Source: Candidatus Borreliella tachyglossi
GTDB lineage: Bacteria; Spirochaetota; Spirochaetia; Borreliales; Borreliaceae
NCBI RefSeq assembly: GCF_003076595.1
Contig: NZ_CP025785.1
Location: 873,306 to 937,305, forward strand
Reading direction: 5' to 3'
DNA: 64,000 nucleotides
The notes below the pieces were generated by a model that saw only the letters and a list, made by a program, of their open reading frames with translations, was not told the origin of the DNA and did not search any database. Of the stretch, positions 27,801 through 36,123 are shown piece after piece; positions within the stretch are counted from its first letter, which is position 1; each line of letters starts with the position of its first letter. The position numbers and the translations under genes were made by a program.

Positions 27801-30338
27801 TTACATTAGTCCAAAAACATAAGTTGCATCTATCTGGCTAAGGTCAATATCATCAGGTAAGTCAACTTTTTTTCTCTTAATTTTAGCATAGAATTTATCA
27901 TTTTGTTTGTAAACATATATTTTATTGCCAACTTTATTTTTTAATAAAGGTATTGTTTTGACAATAATTCCGTTTTTTTCTAATTTTGCGTCTAAAATTT
28001 TGATTGATTCTTCTAGTGTTATTTCATATGCTTTTATGTCTTTTTTTAGTGGGCATATTATGCTGTCATTTTCAGTTTTAATATAGTCCCCAAAAATTCC
28101 CGTTGTAGCAATTATTTTTTCATTGGTTTTTGGATATTCGCCAACTACTTTTGGTAGTGATAGTAGTTTGAGTGCAAATTCTAAGTTGATGTTTTCATAT
28201 TCTATGTTTTTGATTGAAACTTTTTTTGCTCTTATTATTTTAGGTTTTTTGGGTTTTCCAGTCTTTGTAAATTCTTGTGGCGCATGAGTATCCTCGCCAA
28301 GTTGGATAAGACCTCCGTATTTTGAATTTTTGTATACTACATTAAGTCCTGTTAATGGGTCAACACCTAGTATATTGGGCTTTGCATCTTTTTCTGCTAT
28401 CATTTTTTTTATTTCATCTTCTTTATATAAGCTCTCTAGTGGAGTTATTACATTAATCGAATAATTATTTCCATTAGAAATTAAATAAGGGCCAAATTTT
28501 CCAATGTTTATTGCATAACTAAATCCCTTGACATTCTTGTACTCATAAACGGTTCTAAATTCTCCTGGACTAATAATGGGTTCTATTCTATTTATTGTAT
28601 TTCTGAGGCCCTCTTCTCCATTGTAGAACTTACTTAAGTATTTTATTTTGTCTAACTTGCCTATTGCGATTTTATCTAAGTTTTCTTCCATGTGGGATGT
28701 GAACTTGAGGTCAATTAGTACTGGAAAATATTTTTCTAAGAGCTGTATAACAGCTGCTCCTTTTATTGTTGGTATTAGTGCATTATTTTGTTTAAATACA
28801 TATTCTCTCTCAAAGAGTGTTGAGATGATAGTAGAATAAGTTGAAGGACGTCCTATCCCTTCTTTTTCAAGCTTTTGTACAAGGGATGCTTCTGTATATC
28901 TAAATGGGGGCTTTGTTTCATGTTCTTCTGGCTTTATATTCAATATGATAAATTTGTCACCTTGTTTTATTAAAGAAAAGTCTATGACACTGTTTTCATA
29001 AGGTTCTCTACTATTTTTGAGAAAGCCATCAAAAATTATTTTTGTAAAACTTGATTTAAAAGTTAAATTTTTATATTTAAATGTTATTTTGATAACTTCT
29101 TTTATGGCATCTTTCATTGCTGATTCAATAGTTCTGTCCCATATGATTTTATATATTTCTCTGGCAGTTTCGCTTTCTGTTTTTATCCTCTCAGGAGGAG
29201 TAAACGTTTCAGAAGGTCTTATAGCTTCGTGAGCATCTTGAGCCATTTTTGCTTTAGCATATATTCTATCATTCATTTCTACATATTCTTCGCCATATTT
29301 TTGTTTGATAATAGCTTTTATTTTTTCTCTTGCACTTTTTGCAATGCTATGAGAGTCTGTTCTCATATAAGTTATGTATCCACTCTCATATAGTTTTTGT
29401 GCATAACTCATAATTTGCTTTGTACCTATTTTTAGTCGTCTGTTCACGTCTTGTTGTAGTGAAGATGTAATGAATGGTTTAGGAGGGGCTTGCTGTATCT
29501 TTTTACTCTCAATTAAGATTACCTCTATTTCTTTTGCCCGCTCTAACTCCTGCTCGAGGGTATGCATTAATGTCTTGTTTATTATGACTGTACTATCAGG
29601 ATCTTGTAGTTCACCTGTATCATTTACGAAATCTTTGCTCTCAGCTACATTTTTATTCTCAATCTTTTCTAGTTTTGTTTCAATCTGTAGATCATTTTTA
29701 CTATGTTTGCATCCAAGTGTGATTGAGTAATAATAAGCTTTCTTGAAATTTACTCTTGTCATTTCCTTTTCTATGATTAGTTTAAGTCCAACAGATTGTA
29801 CTCTGCCGGCAGAGAGTCCATAAGCAATTTTTTTCCAAAGTAGGGGAGATATAGTATATCCATAAAGCCTATCTAACATTCTTCTAGCTTCACCGGCATT
29901 AACAAGATTCATATCGATTTTTCTTGTATGTTCAAGTGAATCAGCTATTGCACTTTTTGTAATTTCATGAAATACCATTCTTTTATAATTTTTAATTTGT
30001 AAAACTTCTTTTAGATGAAATGCGATTGTTTCTCCTTCTCTATCTTGGTCAGTTGCGAGATATATTTCATGTTTTCCCTTAATAAGATTTTTAAGTTTTT
30101 CAATCACTATAATCTTGTTGCTTGGGATGATGTACAGAGGCTTAAAATCATGGTTATAATCTATAGAGATATTTGCCCATTCAAATTTTTTATACTCCTC
30201 AGGTATTTCCTTAGCACTATTTGGTAAATCTCTTATATGCCCTATACACGCTTCCACTAAAAATGAGCCATCAAGATATTTCTTTATTGTTGTTGCTTTT
30301 GTAGGTGATTCTACTATGATTAATTTTTCTTGTTGCAT
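27801..30338 (-). CDS. topA: DNA topoisomerase I
   Basis: Type IA topoisomerase that relaxes negative supercoils. 845 residues: N-terminal TOPRIM domain with [16 protein letters not shown] and ATDQDREGE, and the active-site tyrosine in [12 protein letters not shown] near residue 324. The C-terminus has repeats of the [22 protein letters not shown] kind but no four-cysteine zinc fingers, unlike the E. coli enzyme. Start ATG 30338 follows AAGGGAA at a short gap. It is transcribed with hrpA and diverges from sbcD; topA balance matters for linear replicons with hairpin ends. Confidence 0.95.
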   Translation of the reverse strand: MQQEKLIIVESPTKATTIKKYLDGSFLVEACIGHIRDLPNSAKEIPEEYKKFEWANISIDYNHDFKPLYIIPSNKIIVIEKLKNLIKGKHEIYLATDQDREGETIAFHLKEVLQIKNYKRMVFHEITKSAIADSLEHTRKIDMNLVNAGEARRMLDRLYGYTISPLLWKKIAYGLSAGRVQSVGLKLIIEKEMTRVNFKKAYYYSITLGCKHSKNDLQIETKLEKIENKNVAESKDFVNDTGELQDPDSTVIINKTLMHTLEQELERAKEIEVILIESKKIQQAPPKPFITSSLQQDVNRRLKIGTKQIMSYAQKLYESGYITYMRTDSHSIAKSAREKIKAIIKQKYGEEYVEMNDRIYAKAKMAQDAHEAIRPSETFTPPERIKTESETAREIYKIIWDRTIESAMKDAIKEVIKITFKYKNLTFKSSFTKIIFDGFLKNSREPYENSVIDFSLIKQGDKFIILNIKPEEHETKPPFRYTEASLVQKLEKEGIGRPSTYSTIISTLFEREYVFKQNNALIPTIKGAAVIQLLEKYFPVLIDLKFTSHMEENLDKIAIGKLDKIKYLSKFYNGEEGLRNTINRIEPIISPGEFRTVYEYKNVKGFSYAINIGKFGPYLISNGNNYSINVITPLESLYKEDEIKKMIAEKDAKPNILGVDPLTGLNVVYKNSKYGGLIQLGEDTHAPQEFTKTGKPKKPKIIRAKKVSIKNIEYENINLEFALKLLSLPKVVGEYPKTNEKIIATTGIFGDYIKTENDSIICPLKKDIKAYEITLEESIKILDAKLEKNGIIVKTIPLLKNKVGNKIYVYKQNDKFYAKIKRKKVDLPDDIDLSQIDATYVFGLM

Positions 30339-30357
30339 AATTCCCTTATATGTATAT

Positions 30358-30408
30358 AATATAACATAATGTAAAATTATTGTAATTTTTAATAAAAATA
30401 ATTATGAT
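30358..30408. promoter_or_regulatory. Overlapping divergent promoters, topA and sbcD
   Basis: The hexamer TTGTAA at 30380-30385 can serve as -35 in both directions. Rightward, 17 bases on, is TATGAT (30403-30408). Leftward it reads TTACAA and, 16 bases on, TATATT (30358-30363). The rightward -10 covers the first possible sbcD ATG (30404), arguing for the later start at 30413 or for a different promoter. Confidence 0.35.
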
Positions 30409-30412
30409 CTTG

Positions 30413-31645
30413 ATGAGTAACTATAGGGTTTTACATACGTCTGATTGGCATATTGGGAAAAAGATTGGGTATTTTTCTCGGCTTGGTGAGCAACAGAAAT
30501 TTTTAACTTTTCTATTAGAATTTATTAGGCTTCAGAAAATTGATCTTTTACTTATTGCTGGTGATGTTTATGACTCAAAGAGACCGGGACTTGAAGAGCA
30601 AAAGTTAATAAATGATTTTTTTTATGAATTATCTTTTACTTCTTGCAGATGGTGCGTAGTTATTGCTGGGAATCATGATAAAAAAGATTATTTTAGCATT
30701 AATAAAAAAATATTCTCCAAGTTTAATATTTTTTTAGTAACTGAAGATGAACTTGATGAGCAAGTAGTGTTTTTAGAAGACGATAGCGATGTTAAATTTG
30801 TTGTTATTTGTGTTCCCCACATCAACGAAAGGCTTATTGTAAATCAAGATTATGGAGATATAGGACTTAATAATGATGTCTTTCTTTGTAAGCTTGAAAA
30901 TGCTTATAGAGATAAAATATCGGATATTGTTAATTCCATTGATGATAAATATATTGGTATTCCTAGGATATTGATTGCACATTCTTTTTTTTGTAATCGT
31001 AGGGTTGTTGATAGCATTGGAAATAGCTCTATTCTGCCTGTTAGTGTTTTTGGGAATAGTTTCTCTTATGTTGCGCTTGGGCATATTCATGATTTTAAAA
31101 AATTGAAAGATAATATTGTTTATTCAGGTTCGCCAATCCAATATTCATTTGATGAGGATATTAGGAAATATATTAATATTTTGGTTTTTGATGACGGTGA
31201 ATTAGTTTCTCAAGATAAGGTTTTAATTCCTGTATTTGGTGAATTACGCTTTCTACAAGGTTCTTTTAATGAGATTGTAAATGATTTATATAAGATTAAG
31301 AGAGATCTTTCCTGTCTTTGTTACTTAAAAATTGAGCTTAATGAAAGAATAGATGCTGAATTTGAAGAGCAAATTTATAATGTAGTAAAATCTAGTTTAA
31401 TCAATATAATTGACATTTACTATCATTTATTAAATTCAGACGAGAATCCCTCAAGTAGAAGACGAGAGTTGATTAGCAGAGATGAGGTTTTAAGCAGAGA
31501 TGAGAAGTATTTTTTCCAAGAGAAATTAAGAAGAGATATTATGAATGGTTTTAGGAGAGGCAATAAGTTTAGTGAAGAGGAAATTATTGCTCTTTTTGAA
31601 GAAGTATTGCTTAAGGGAAGAACAGGAAAATATGAGGATAAATAA
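30413..31645 (+). CDS. sbcD: Nuclease SbcCD subunit D
   Basis: Mre11-type nuclease that, with SbcC, opens DNA hairpins and trims protein-blocked ends. About 410 residues from ATG 30413 (MSNYRVLHTSDWHIGK); ATG 30404 adds three residues. Metal-binding motifs are all present: DWHIG, AGDVYDSKRP, GNHD, and GHIHDF. The SbcD C-terminal domain follows. The end overlaps sbcC by 14 bases. In a bacterium whose replicons end in hairpins, a hairpin nuclease must be kept off the telomeres, so its control is of interest. Confidence 0.93.
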   Translation: MSNYRVLHTSDWHIGKKIGYFSRLGEQQKFLTFLLEFIRLQKIDLLLIAGDVYDSKRPGLEEQKLINDFFYELSFTSCRWCVVIAGNHDKKDYFSINKKIFSKFNIFLVTEDELDEQVVFLEDDSDVKFVVICVPHINERLIVNQDYGDIGLNNDVFLCKLENAYRDKISDIVNSIDDKYIGIPRILIAHSFFCNRRVVDSIGNSSILPVSVFGNSFSYVALGHIHDFKKLKDNIVYSGSPIQYSFDEDIRKYINILVFDDGELVSQDKVLIPVFGELRFLQGSFNEIVNDLYKIKRDLSCLCYLKIELNERIDAEFEEQIYNVVKSSLINIIDIYYHLLNSDENPSSRRRELISRDEVLSRDEKYFFQEKLRRDIMNGFRRGNKFSEEEIIALFEEVLLKGRTGKYEDK

Positions 31646-34490
31646 GCTTATATTTAAGAATATTGCCTCTTATAAAGGAGAATATGAAATAGATTTTGAG
31701 GGTTCTATTTTGAAAAATTCTGGAATTTTTTTAATTTCTGGAAATACTGGATCTGGTAAAAGTACAATTCTTGATTGCATAACACTTGCTCTTTATGCAC
31801 GAATTTATAGACTTGATAAGAATGTTTCAGATGCAATTTCGAAAGGTTTGAATAGTGCTTATGCTAGGCTTACCTTTACTGTTGCTGGAAAGGTTTATGA
31901 ATCATTTATTGAGCTTAACATAAAGCAAAAAGAAACTCCTAAAAATATGGTATTGAAGTGTTTGAGTGATAATAGTTTGATTGATAATCGGGACGATGTT
32001 TTAGTTTACATAAAGAGTCTTTGCAGGCTGGATTTTGAACAGTTTTGTCAGACTGTTATTTTACCCCAAGGGCATTTCCAGGAGTTTTTAACTTCAAAAC
32101 CAAAAAGTAAGACAGCGATAATTGACAATATCTTTAATTTGAAAAAGTATGATGATATAGAAATTTTCTTAAAAAGGGAATTGGAAGTTGCGAAATTAAA
32201 TAAAGAAAAATTAGAGTTTTTAGAAACAGAAGAACAAAAGAGAGTTGATATTGATAAGCAAAAATTGAATGAAATAACTGATTTTTTGGGTTTGACGGAT
32301 ATAGAAAAGTCAAGGAAAAGTCTTGAGAGTGTTTATAAGCAAATATCTATTTGTGAGAAAATAATAAATAGTAATCAGAAGTATTTAGATATAGAGTGTA
32401 AGATAGATAATTTAAAATTGGAATTATCCTCTAAATTTAGTAGTAAAGAGAGTTTAGACCGTGAGTATTCTTTGCAGGAAGAGAATAGAACAAAATTAGG
32501 GGAAAGTCTTAAATTTTATAATTCTCAAGAATTTTTGGATTTGAATAATTTTATTAAAAGGCAAGGCGAACTCCTCAATGATAAGGAACGGCTTTTACAC
32601 GAGTATTCACTTATTATGAAAGATTTATTAGAATTTGGGCATTTGGATGTAGACAATTTGAACAATTTTGATTTTGATTATATCAAAGAATTGTATTATG
32701 AAAATGTTCTTTTTTCTGAGGTGAATTTTGATGAGATAGTTTATGATAGTTTACTTTTAGAAGATAGGCAATTGGAAGACGAAATAGAAAAATTATTAAT
32801 AGAGCAAAGTAAAAAAAATGTAGAGCTTAAGAGTATTGCCTTAAAAGAAACAACATTTGATTTGGATAAATATATTTATTATGAGGCATTAAAATTACTG
32901 AAAAGCTTTACTGAAGAATTGATATGTAAATATAGAAGTGAACTGGAGTTGTTATCAAAAACAAATAATAGTAATTCATTGCAAGATGTCGGTATTAATA
33001 TTCAAATTGGGCTATATAAAGAAATTTTAGAAGATCTGAATAATAATAACCAGTCTGTTAATCAAGACATAGAAAATTTGCAGTATCTTGAGGCTGCATA
33101 TAATAAACATCAAGGAAAGGAAAAATTAAGAATCAGTAGTCTACATGATCTCTTGGAGCTCAATTCAAGACTGCAAGGTTTGCAATCTAGGTTGGATACT
33201 ATTAGATCAGATATCTTTCATAGAAAGGAAAATAAAATCAAATGGGAAAGTCAAGTTTTCAACTTTAATAGAAATAATGCAGAAATTTTAAAAAGAATTG
33301 GAAAAGATCTATTTAATAGATATATAGATTATTCTAATAAAGATAGGATTCTTATTTTTGAAAATAAATTTAAAGAAGCTAAAATTTTAAAATTAGATTC
33401 AAGTAAAGCAAAGTCTAAAATTGTTTCAAAAGATGCAGAGATGAGAGAAAATCTAGATAAAATAAGGGTTTTATTATCTGATATGAATTTAAATATGAAT
33501 TTAGCTAGATCTAATTTATTGGAGAAAGAATTTGAGAGTTTTTTAAAGACTAAAAAGGAAATAGAAGGTAAGTATTTAAAAGTAGATTTACTGCTGAATA
33601 ATATAAACAGTTCAAAAATTAAGCTTGAAAGTCAAATTGAGTTTATGGTGCAAACAATATCAGCTTTGAAAACAGATTTTAAAGATGAACGAGATAATTT
33701 GAATGTTAGTTTTTTCGACTTAAGAGAGTCAATTCAAGATAGTTCTTATATACAAAGACGTTGGCTATTCTTGGGTCCTTTAGATCCTAGTAAAGATAGT
33801 TTACATAATTTTTTAGATTTAAAATCTAATTTAATGTCTCAGATTGAGTCTTTGTCCAGAGATATTAGTAATTATGAGACAAATTTTTCAGGCTTTCAGA
33901 CTCTGAAGAAAGAGCTTCTCAAACAAGAGAGTCATTTAAGGAATATTAAAAATGAATTAAGTAGCGTTAATGAGCGAAATGAAAAACTGGAAATTATAAA
34001 GAAGGTTGTTGCCACTTCTCCTAGTTTGAAGTATTATGTTCAGAGTTTTTTGATTGACGAGATTTTAAGTGTGTCAAATAAAAGGTATTTAAGTGTCATC
34101 CTTCCCGATTTTGAGCTTGAAATTAATACAGATAGCAAAGATTTTGATTTTTTAGTTAAATATAAAAAAGATGGTAACACTACTCGTAGTGTTAAAACTC
34201 TTTCAGGAGGTGAGAAGTTTCTTGTATCTTTGTCACTTTCTCTAGCGCTTTCAGACATGATACGAGATAGTGAGCTTAAAATAGAGGCGTTTTTTCTTGA
34301 CGAAGGTTTTGGAAGCCTTGATGAGGATACTTTGAAGATGGTTATTCCAAAAATTGCTGAATTTCAGCGTATTGATGGGCGTCAGATTGGTATAATTTCT
34401 CACGTTGCTTATTTAAAAGAAGAAATTAAATCACAAATTATTATAAATAAAATTTCAAAAATTTCTAATATTACTGTAGAAAGTTTATAG
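31632..34490 (+). CDS. sbcC: Nuclease SbcCD subunit C
   Basis: Rad50/SMC-type ATPase partner of SbcD. I start at ATG 31632 (MRINKLIFKNIASYKGEY); the upstream methionine at 31545 lies inside sbcD. 952 residues: Walker A GNTGSGKST near 40, two long coiled-coil arms rich in Leu, Lys and Glu, then the ABC signature TLSGGEKFLVSLSLSLALS and Walker B FFLDEGFGSLDEDTL near the end. The family's zinc hook at the coiled-coil apex (CxxC) is not found: the few cysteines are scattered and none forms a CxxC pair. Dimerisation through the hook is therefore doubtful. Confidence 0.92.
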   Translation: MRINKLIFKNIASYKGEYEIDFEGSILKNSGIFLISGNTGSGKSTILDCITLALYARIYRLDKNVSDAISKGLNSAYARLTFTVAGKVYESFIELNIKQKETPKNMVLKCLSDNSLIDNRDDVLVYIKSLCRLDFEQFCQTVILPQGHFQEFLTSKPKSKTAIIDNIFNLKKYDDIEIFLKRELEVAKLNKEKLEFLETEEQKRVDIDKQKLNEITDFLGLTDIEKSRKSLESVYKQISICEKIINSNQKYLDIECKIDNLKLELSSKFSSKESLDREYSLQEENRTKLGESLKFYNSQEFLDLNNFIKRQGELLNDKERLLHEYSLIMKDLLEFGHLDVDNLNNFDFDYIKELYYENVLFSEVNFDEIVYDSLLLEDRQLEDEIEKLLIEQSKKNVELKSIALKETTFDLDKYIYYEALKLLKSFTEELICKYRSELELLSKTNNSNSLQDVGINIQIGLYKEILEDLNNNNQSVNQDIENLQYLEAAYNKHQGKEKLRISSLHDLLELNSRLQGLQSRLDTIRSDIFHRKENKIKWESQVFNFNRNNAEILKRIGKDLFNRYIDYSNKDRILIFENKFKEAKILKLDSSKAKSKIVSKDAEMRENLDKIRVLLSDMNLNMNLARSNLLEKEFESFLKTKKEIEGKYLKVDLLLNNINSSKIKLESQIEFMVQTISALKTDFKDERDNLNVSFFDLRESIQDSSYIQRRWLFLGPLDPSKDSLHNFLDLKSNLMSQIESLSRDISNYETNFSGFQTLKKELLKQESHLRNIKNELSSVNERNEKLEIIKKVVATSPSLKYYVQSFLIDEILSVSNKRYLSVILPDFELEINTDSKDFDFLVKYKKDGNTTRSVKTLSGGEKFLVSLSLSLALSDMIRDSELKIEAFFLDEGFGSLDEDTLKMVIPKIAEFQRIDGRQIGIISHVAYLKEEIKSQIIINKISKISNITVESL

Positions 34491-34510
34491 GTTTTTGTAT
34501 AATTAATTTA

Positions 34511-34524
34511 ATATTTTAAAATAT
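34511..34524. promoter_or_regulatory. 14-bp palindrome before the ROK gene
   Basis: ATATTTTAAAATAT, a perfect inverted repeat, abuts the ribosome-binding site GGAGA of the ROK gene and follows a TATAAT near 34497. It may be an operator or simply AT-rich sequence. Confidence 0.25.
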
Positions 34525-34533
34525 GGAGAATTT

Positions 34534-35472
34534 ATGGTACGCTATGTAGCAATTGATGTTGGAGGCACTAGCACTAAGTACTCTCTCTCAGATGGTGGCG
34601 GTAATTTTCTTGATAGGAATGAAGTTAAGTCTGGTACTACTCCTGATGAACAAGTTGAGATTTTAGTCGATATAATTAATTCTTATAAAAAAGAAGAGAA
34701 TATTGGGGGCGTTGCAATTTGCATGCCTGGATTTGTTGATCCTGAAGGAATTGTAATTAGAGTTAATGCTATTAAGGGATTTGTTAATTATCCTTTAAAG
34801 GAAAGGCTTGAAACTTTAACGGGGGTGAATATTGAGATTGAGAATGATGCTAATTGTGTGGCTTTAGCAGAAAAATTTAAGGGTAATGCTATTTATTCTA
34901 ATGATTTTATTGCTTTAACTCTTGGAACAGGAATTGGCGCTGGAATATTTATGAATGGGAAACTTTTAAGAGGATATTCTTTTATGTCTGGTGAGATTGG
35001 GTTTATGATTACTAGAGGACTTGATAATAATATACCTTTTGACTGCAGATGGGAGTCTATAGCTTCTGTTGCCGCTTTAAGAAAGAGAGTTGCGAGGCGT
35101 TTAGAGGTTCCTTTTGAGGAGGTATCTGGGGAGCGTGTTTTTGAACTTGCAAGTAGTGGCAATATCCATGCTAAGAATGAAGTTGAAAGATTTTTTGAAA
35201 CTTTATCATTTGGAATTTTTAATTTAACTTTTGTTTTAAATCCTGAAAAAATTTTAATTGGAGGCGGAATAAGTTCAAGACCCGATTTAGTAGGTAAGGT
35301 ATATGAGAAATTGGAAAATTTATGGTCTTTAGAATTGGCTGATATTTATGGGCATGATATAAGGAAGCTTGTTAGACTTGAGACAACTAAATTTAATAAT
35401 GATTCTGGCAAAATTGGGGCATTATATCATTATTTTTCTGAAAATAAATTACTATCCAGCTTAGGTATTTGA
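34534..35472 (+). CDS. ROK-family sugar kinase
   Basis: 312 residues with the ATP-binding DVGGTSTKYSL at the N-terminus, MPGFVDPEG, the catalytic region ENDANCVALAE and LGTGIGAGIF. There is no N-terminal helix-turn-helix, so the old label of xylose repressor (XylR) used for ROK proteins is unlikely; it should be a hexose or amino-sugar kinase. The zinc-binding CxCGxxGC motif typical of many ROK kinases is absent; in its place is NNIPFDCRWESIAS. Substrate is unknown. It is followed by cutC with an ATGA overlap and then glgP, a possible carbohydrate unit. Confidence 0.85.
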   Translation: MVRYVAIDVGGTSTKYSLSDGGGNFLDRNEVKSGTTPDEQVEILVDIINSYKKEENIGGVAICMPGFVDPEGIVIRVNAIKGFVNYPLKERLETLTGVNIEIENDANCVALAEKFKGNAIYSNDFIALTLGTGIGAGIFMNGKLLRGYSFMSGEIGFMITRGLDNNIPFDCRWESIASVAALRKRVARRLEVPFEEVSGERVFELASSGNIHAKNEVERFFETLSFGIFNLTFVLNPEKILIGGGISSRPDLVGKVYEKLENLWSLELADIYGHDIRKLVRLETTKFNNDSGKIGALYHYFSENKLLSSLGI

Positions 35473-36095
35473 TGATAAAAGAGGCATGTGTTTTGAATAT
35501 ACTAGAAGCTATAAATGCCTTTAAGCTTGGTGCTAATAGGATTGAGCTTTGTGAAAATATAGTTTGTGGAGGAACTACGCCTTCTTATGGCACCATAAAA
35601 ATTTTAAAGGAAAATCTGAACATTCCTATTGTTGTAATGATTAGACCAAGATGTGGGAATTTCGTATATTCTAATTTAGAATTTCAAGCTATGAAGGAAG
35701 ATATTAAGGTTTGCAAGAGTCTTGGGGTAGAAGGTGTTGTTTTTGGGATTTTAGAGGAAAATAATGAGATTGACATAGCTAGAACTAAGGAATTAGTAAG
35801 TTTGACTAAGCCTTTAAAGGCTACTTTTCATAAGGCAATTGATAGCACTTGTGATATTAGGGCTTCTGTATTAAGACTTGCAGAGATTGGTATTCATAGG
35901 ATATTGACTTCAGGAGGAGGACTTGAAGCTAAGGATTCGCTTATGGTATTGAAAGACTTAATATTAATGGCTGGAGAGAAATTGGAAATTGTTGTTGCCG
36001 GTAAGGTAAGTAAAGACAATGTTGATAGTATTGATTCTATTTTAGGCGCCAAAGCTTATCATGGGAGACTTATTGTTGGTGGTTTAAGTTTGTAG
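35469..36095 (+). CDS. cutC: CutC family protein
   Basis: 208-residue TIM-barrel protein. The N-terminal ANRIELCENIVCGGTTPSYG, MIRPRCGNFVYS and ILTSGGG blocks are characteristic. The family was named for copper homeostasis, but the bacterial role is doubtful and a metabolic enzyme activity is possible. The start overlaps the ROK kinase stop and the gene is 28 bases before glgP. A carbohydrate context might hint at its job; that is inference. I do not recall cutC in the Lyme-group chromosome at this site. Confidence 0.9.
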   Translation: MMIKEACVLNILEAINAFKLGANRIELCENIVCGGTTPSYGTIKILKENLNIPIVVMIRPRCGNFVYSNLEFQAMKEDIKVCKSLGVEGVVFGILEENNEIDIARTKELVSLTKPLKATFHKAIDSTCDIRASVLRLAEIGIHRILTSGGGLEAKDSLMVLKDLILMAGEKLEIVVAGKVSKDNVDSIDSILGAKAYHGRLIVGGLSL

Positions 36096-36123
36096 TTTTG
36101 TTAAGGTGGAGGTTGAGTAAATC

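Noticed and set aside
34534..35472. Xylose operon repressor (XylR) label for the ROK protein
   Set aside because: There is no N-terminal helix-turn-helix domain; length and motifs fit a kinase.
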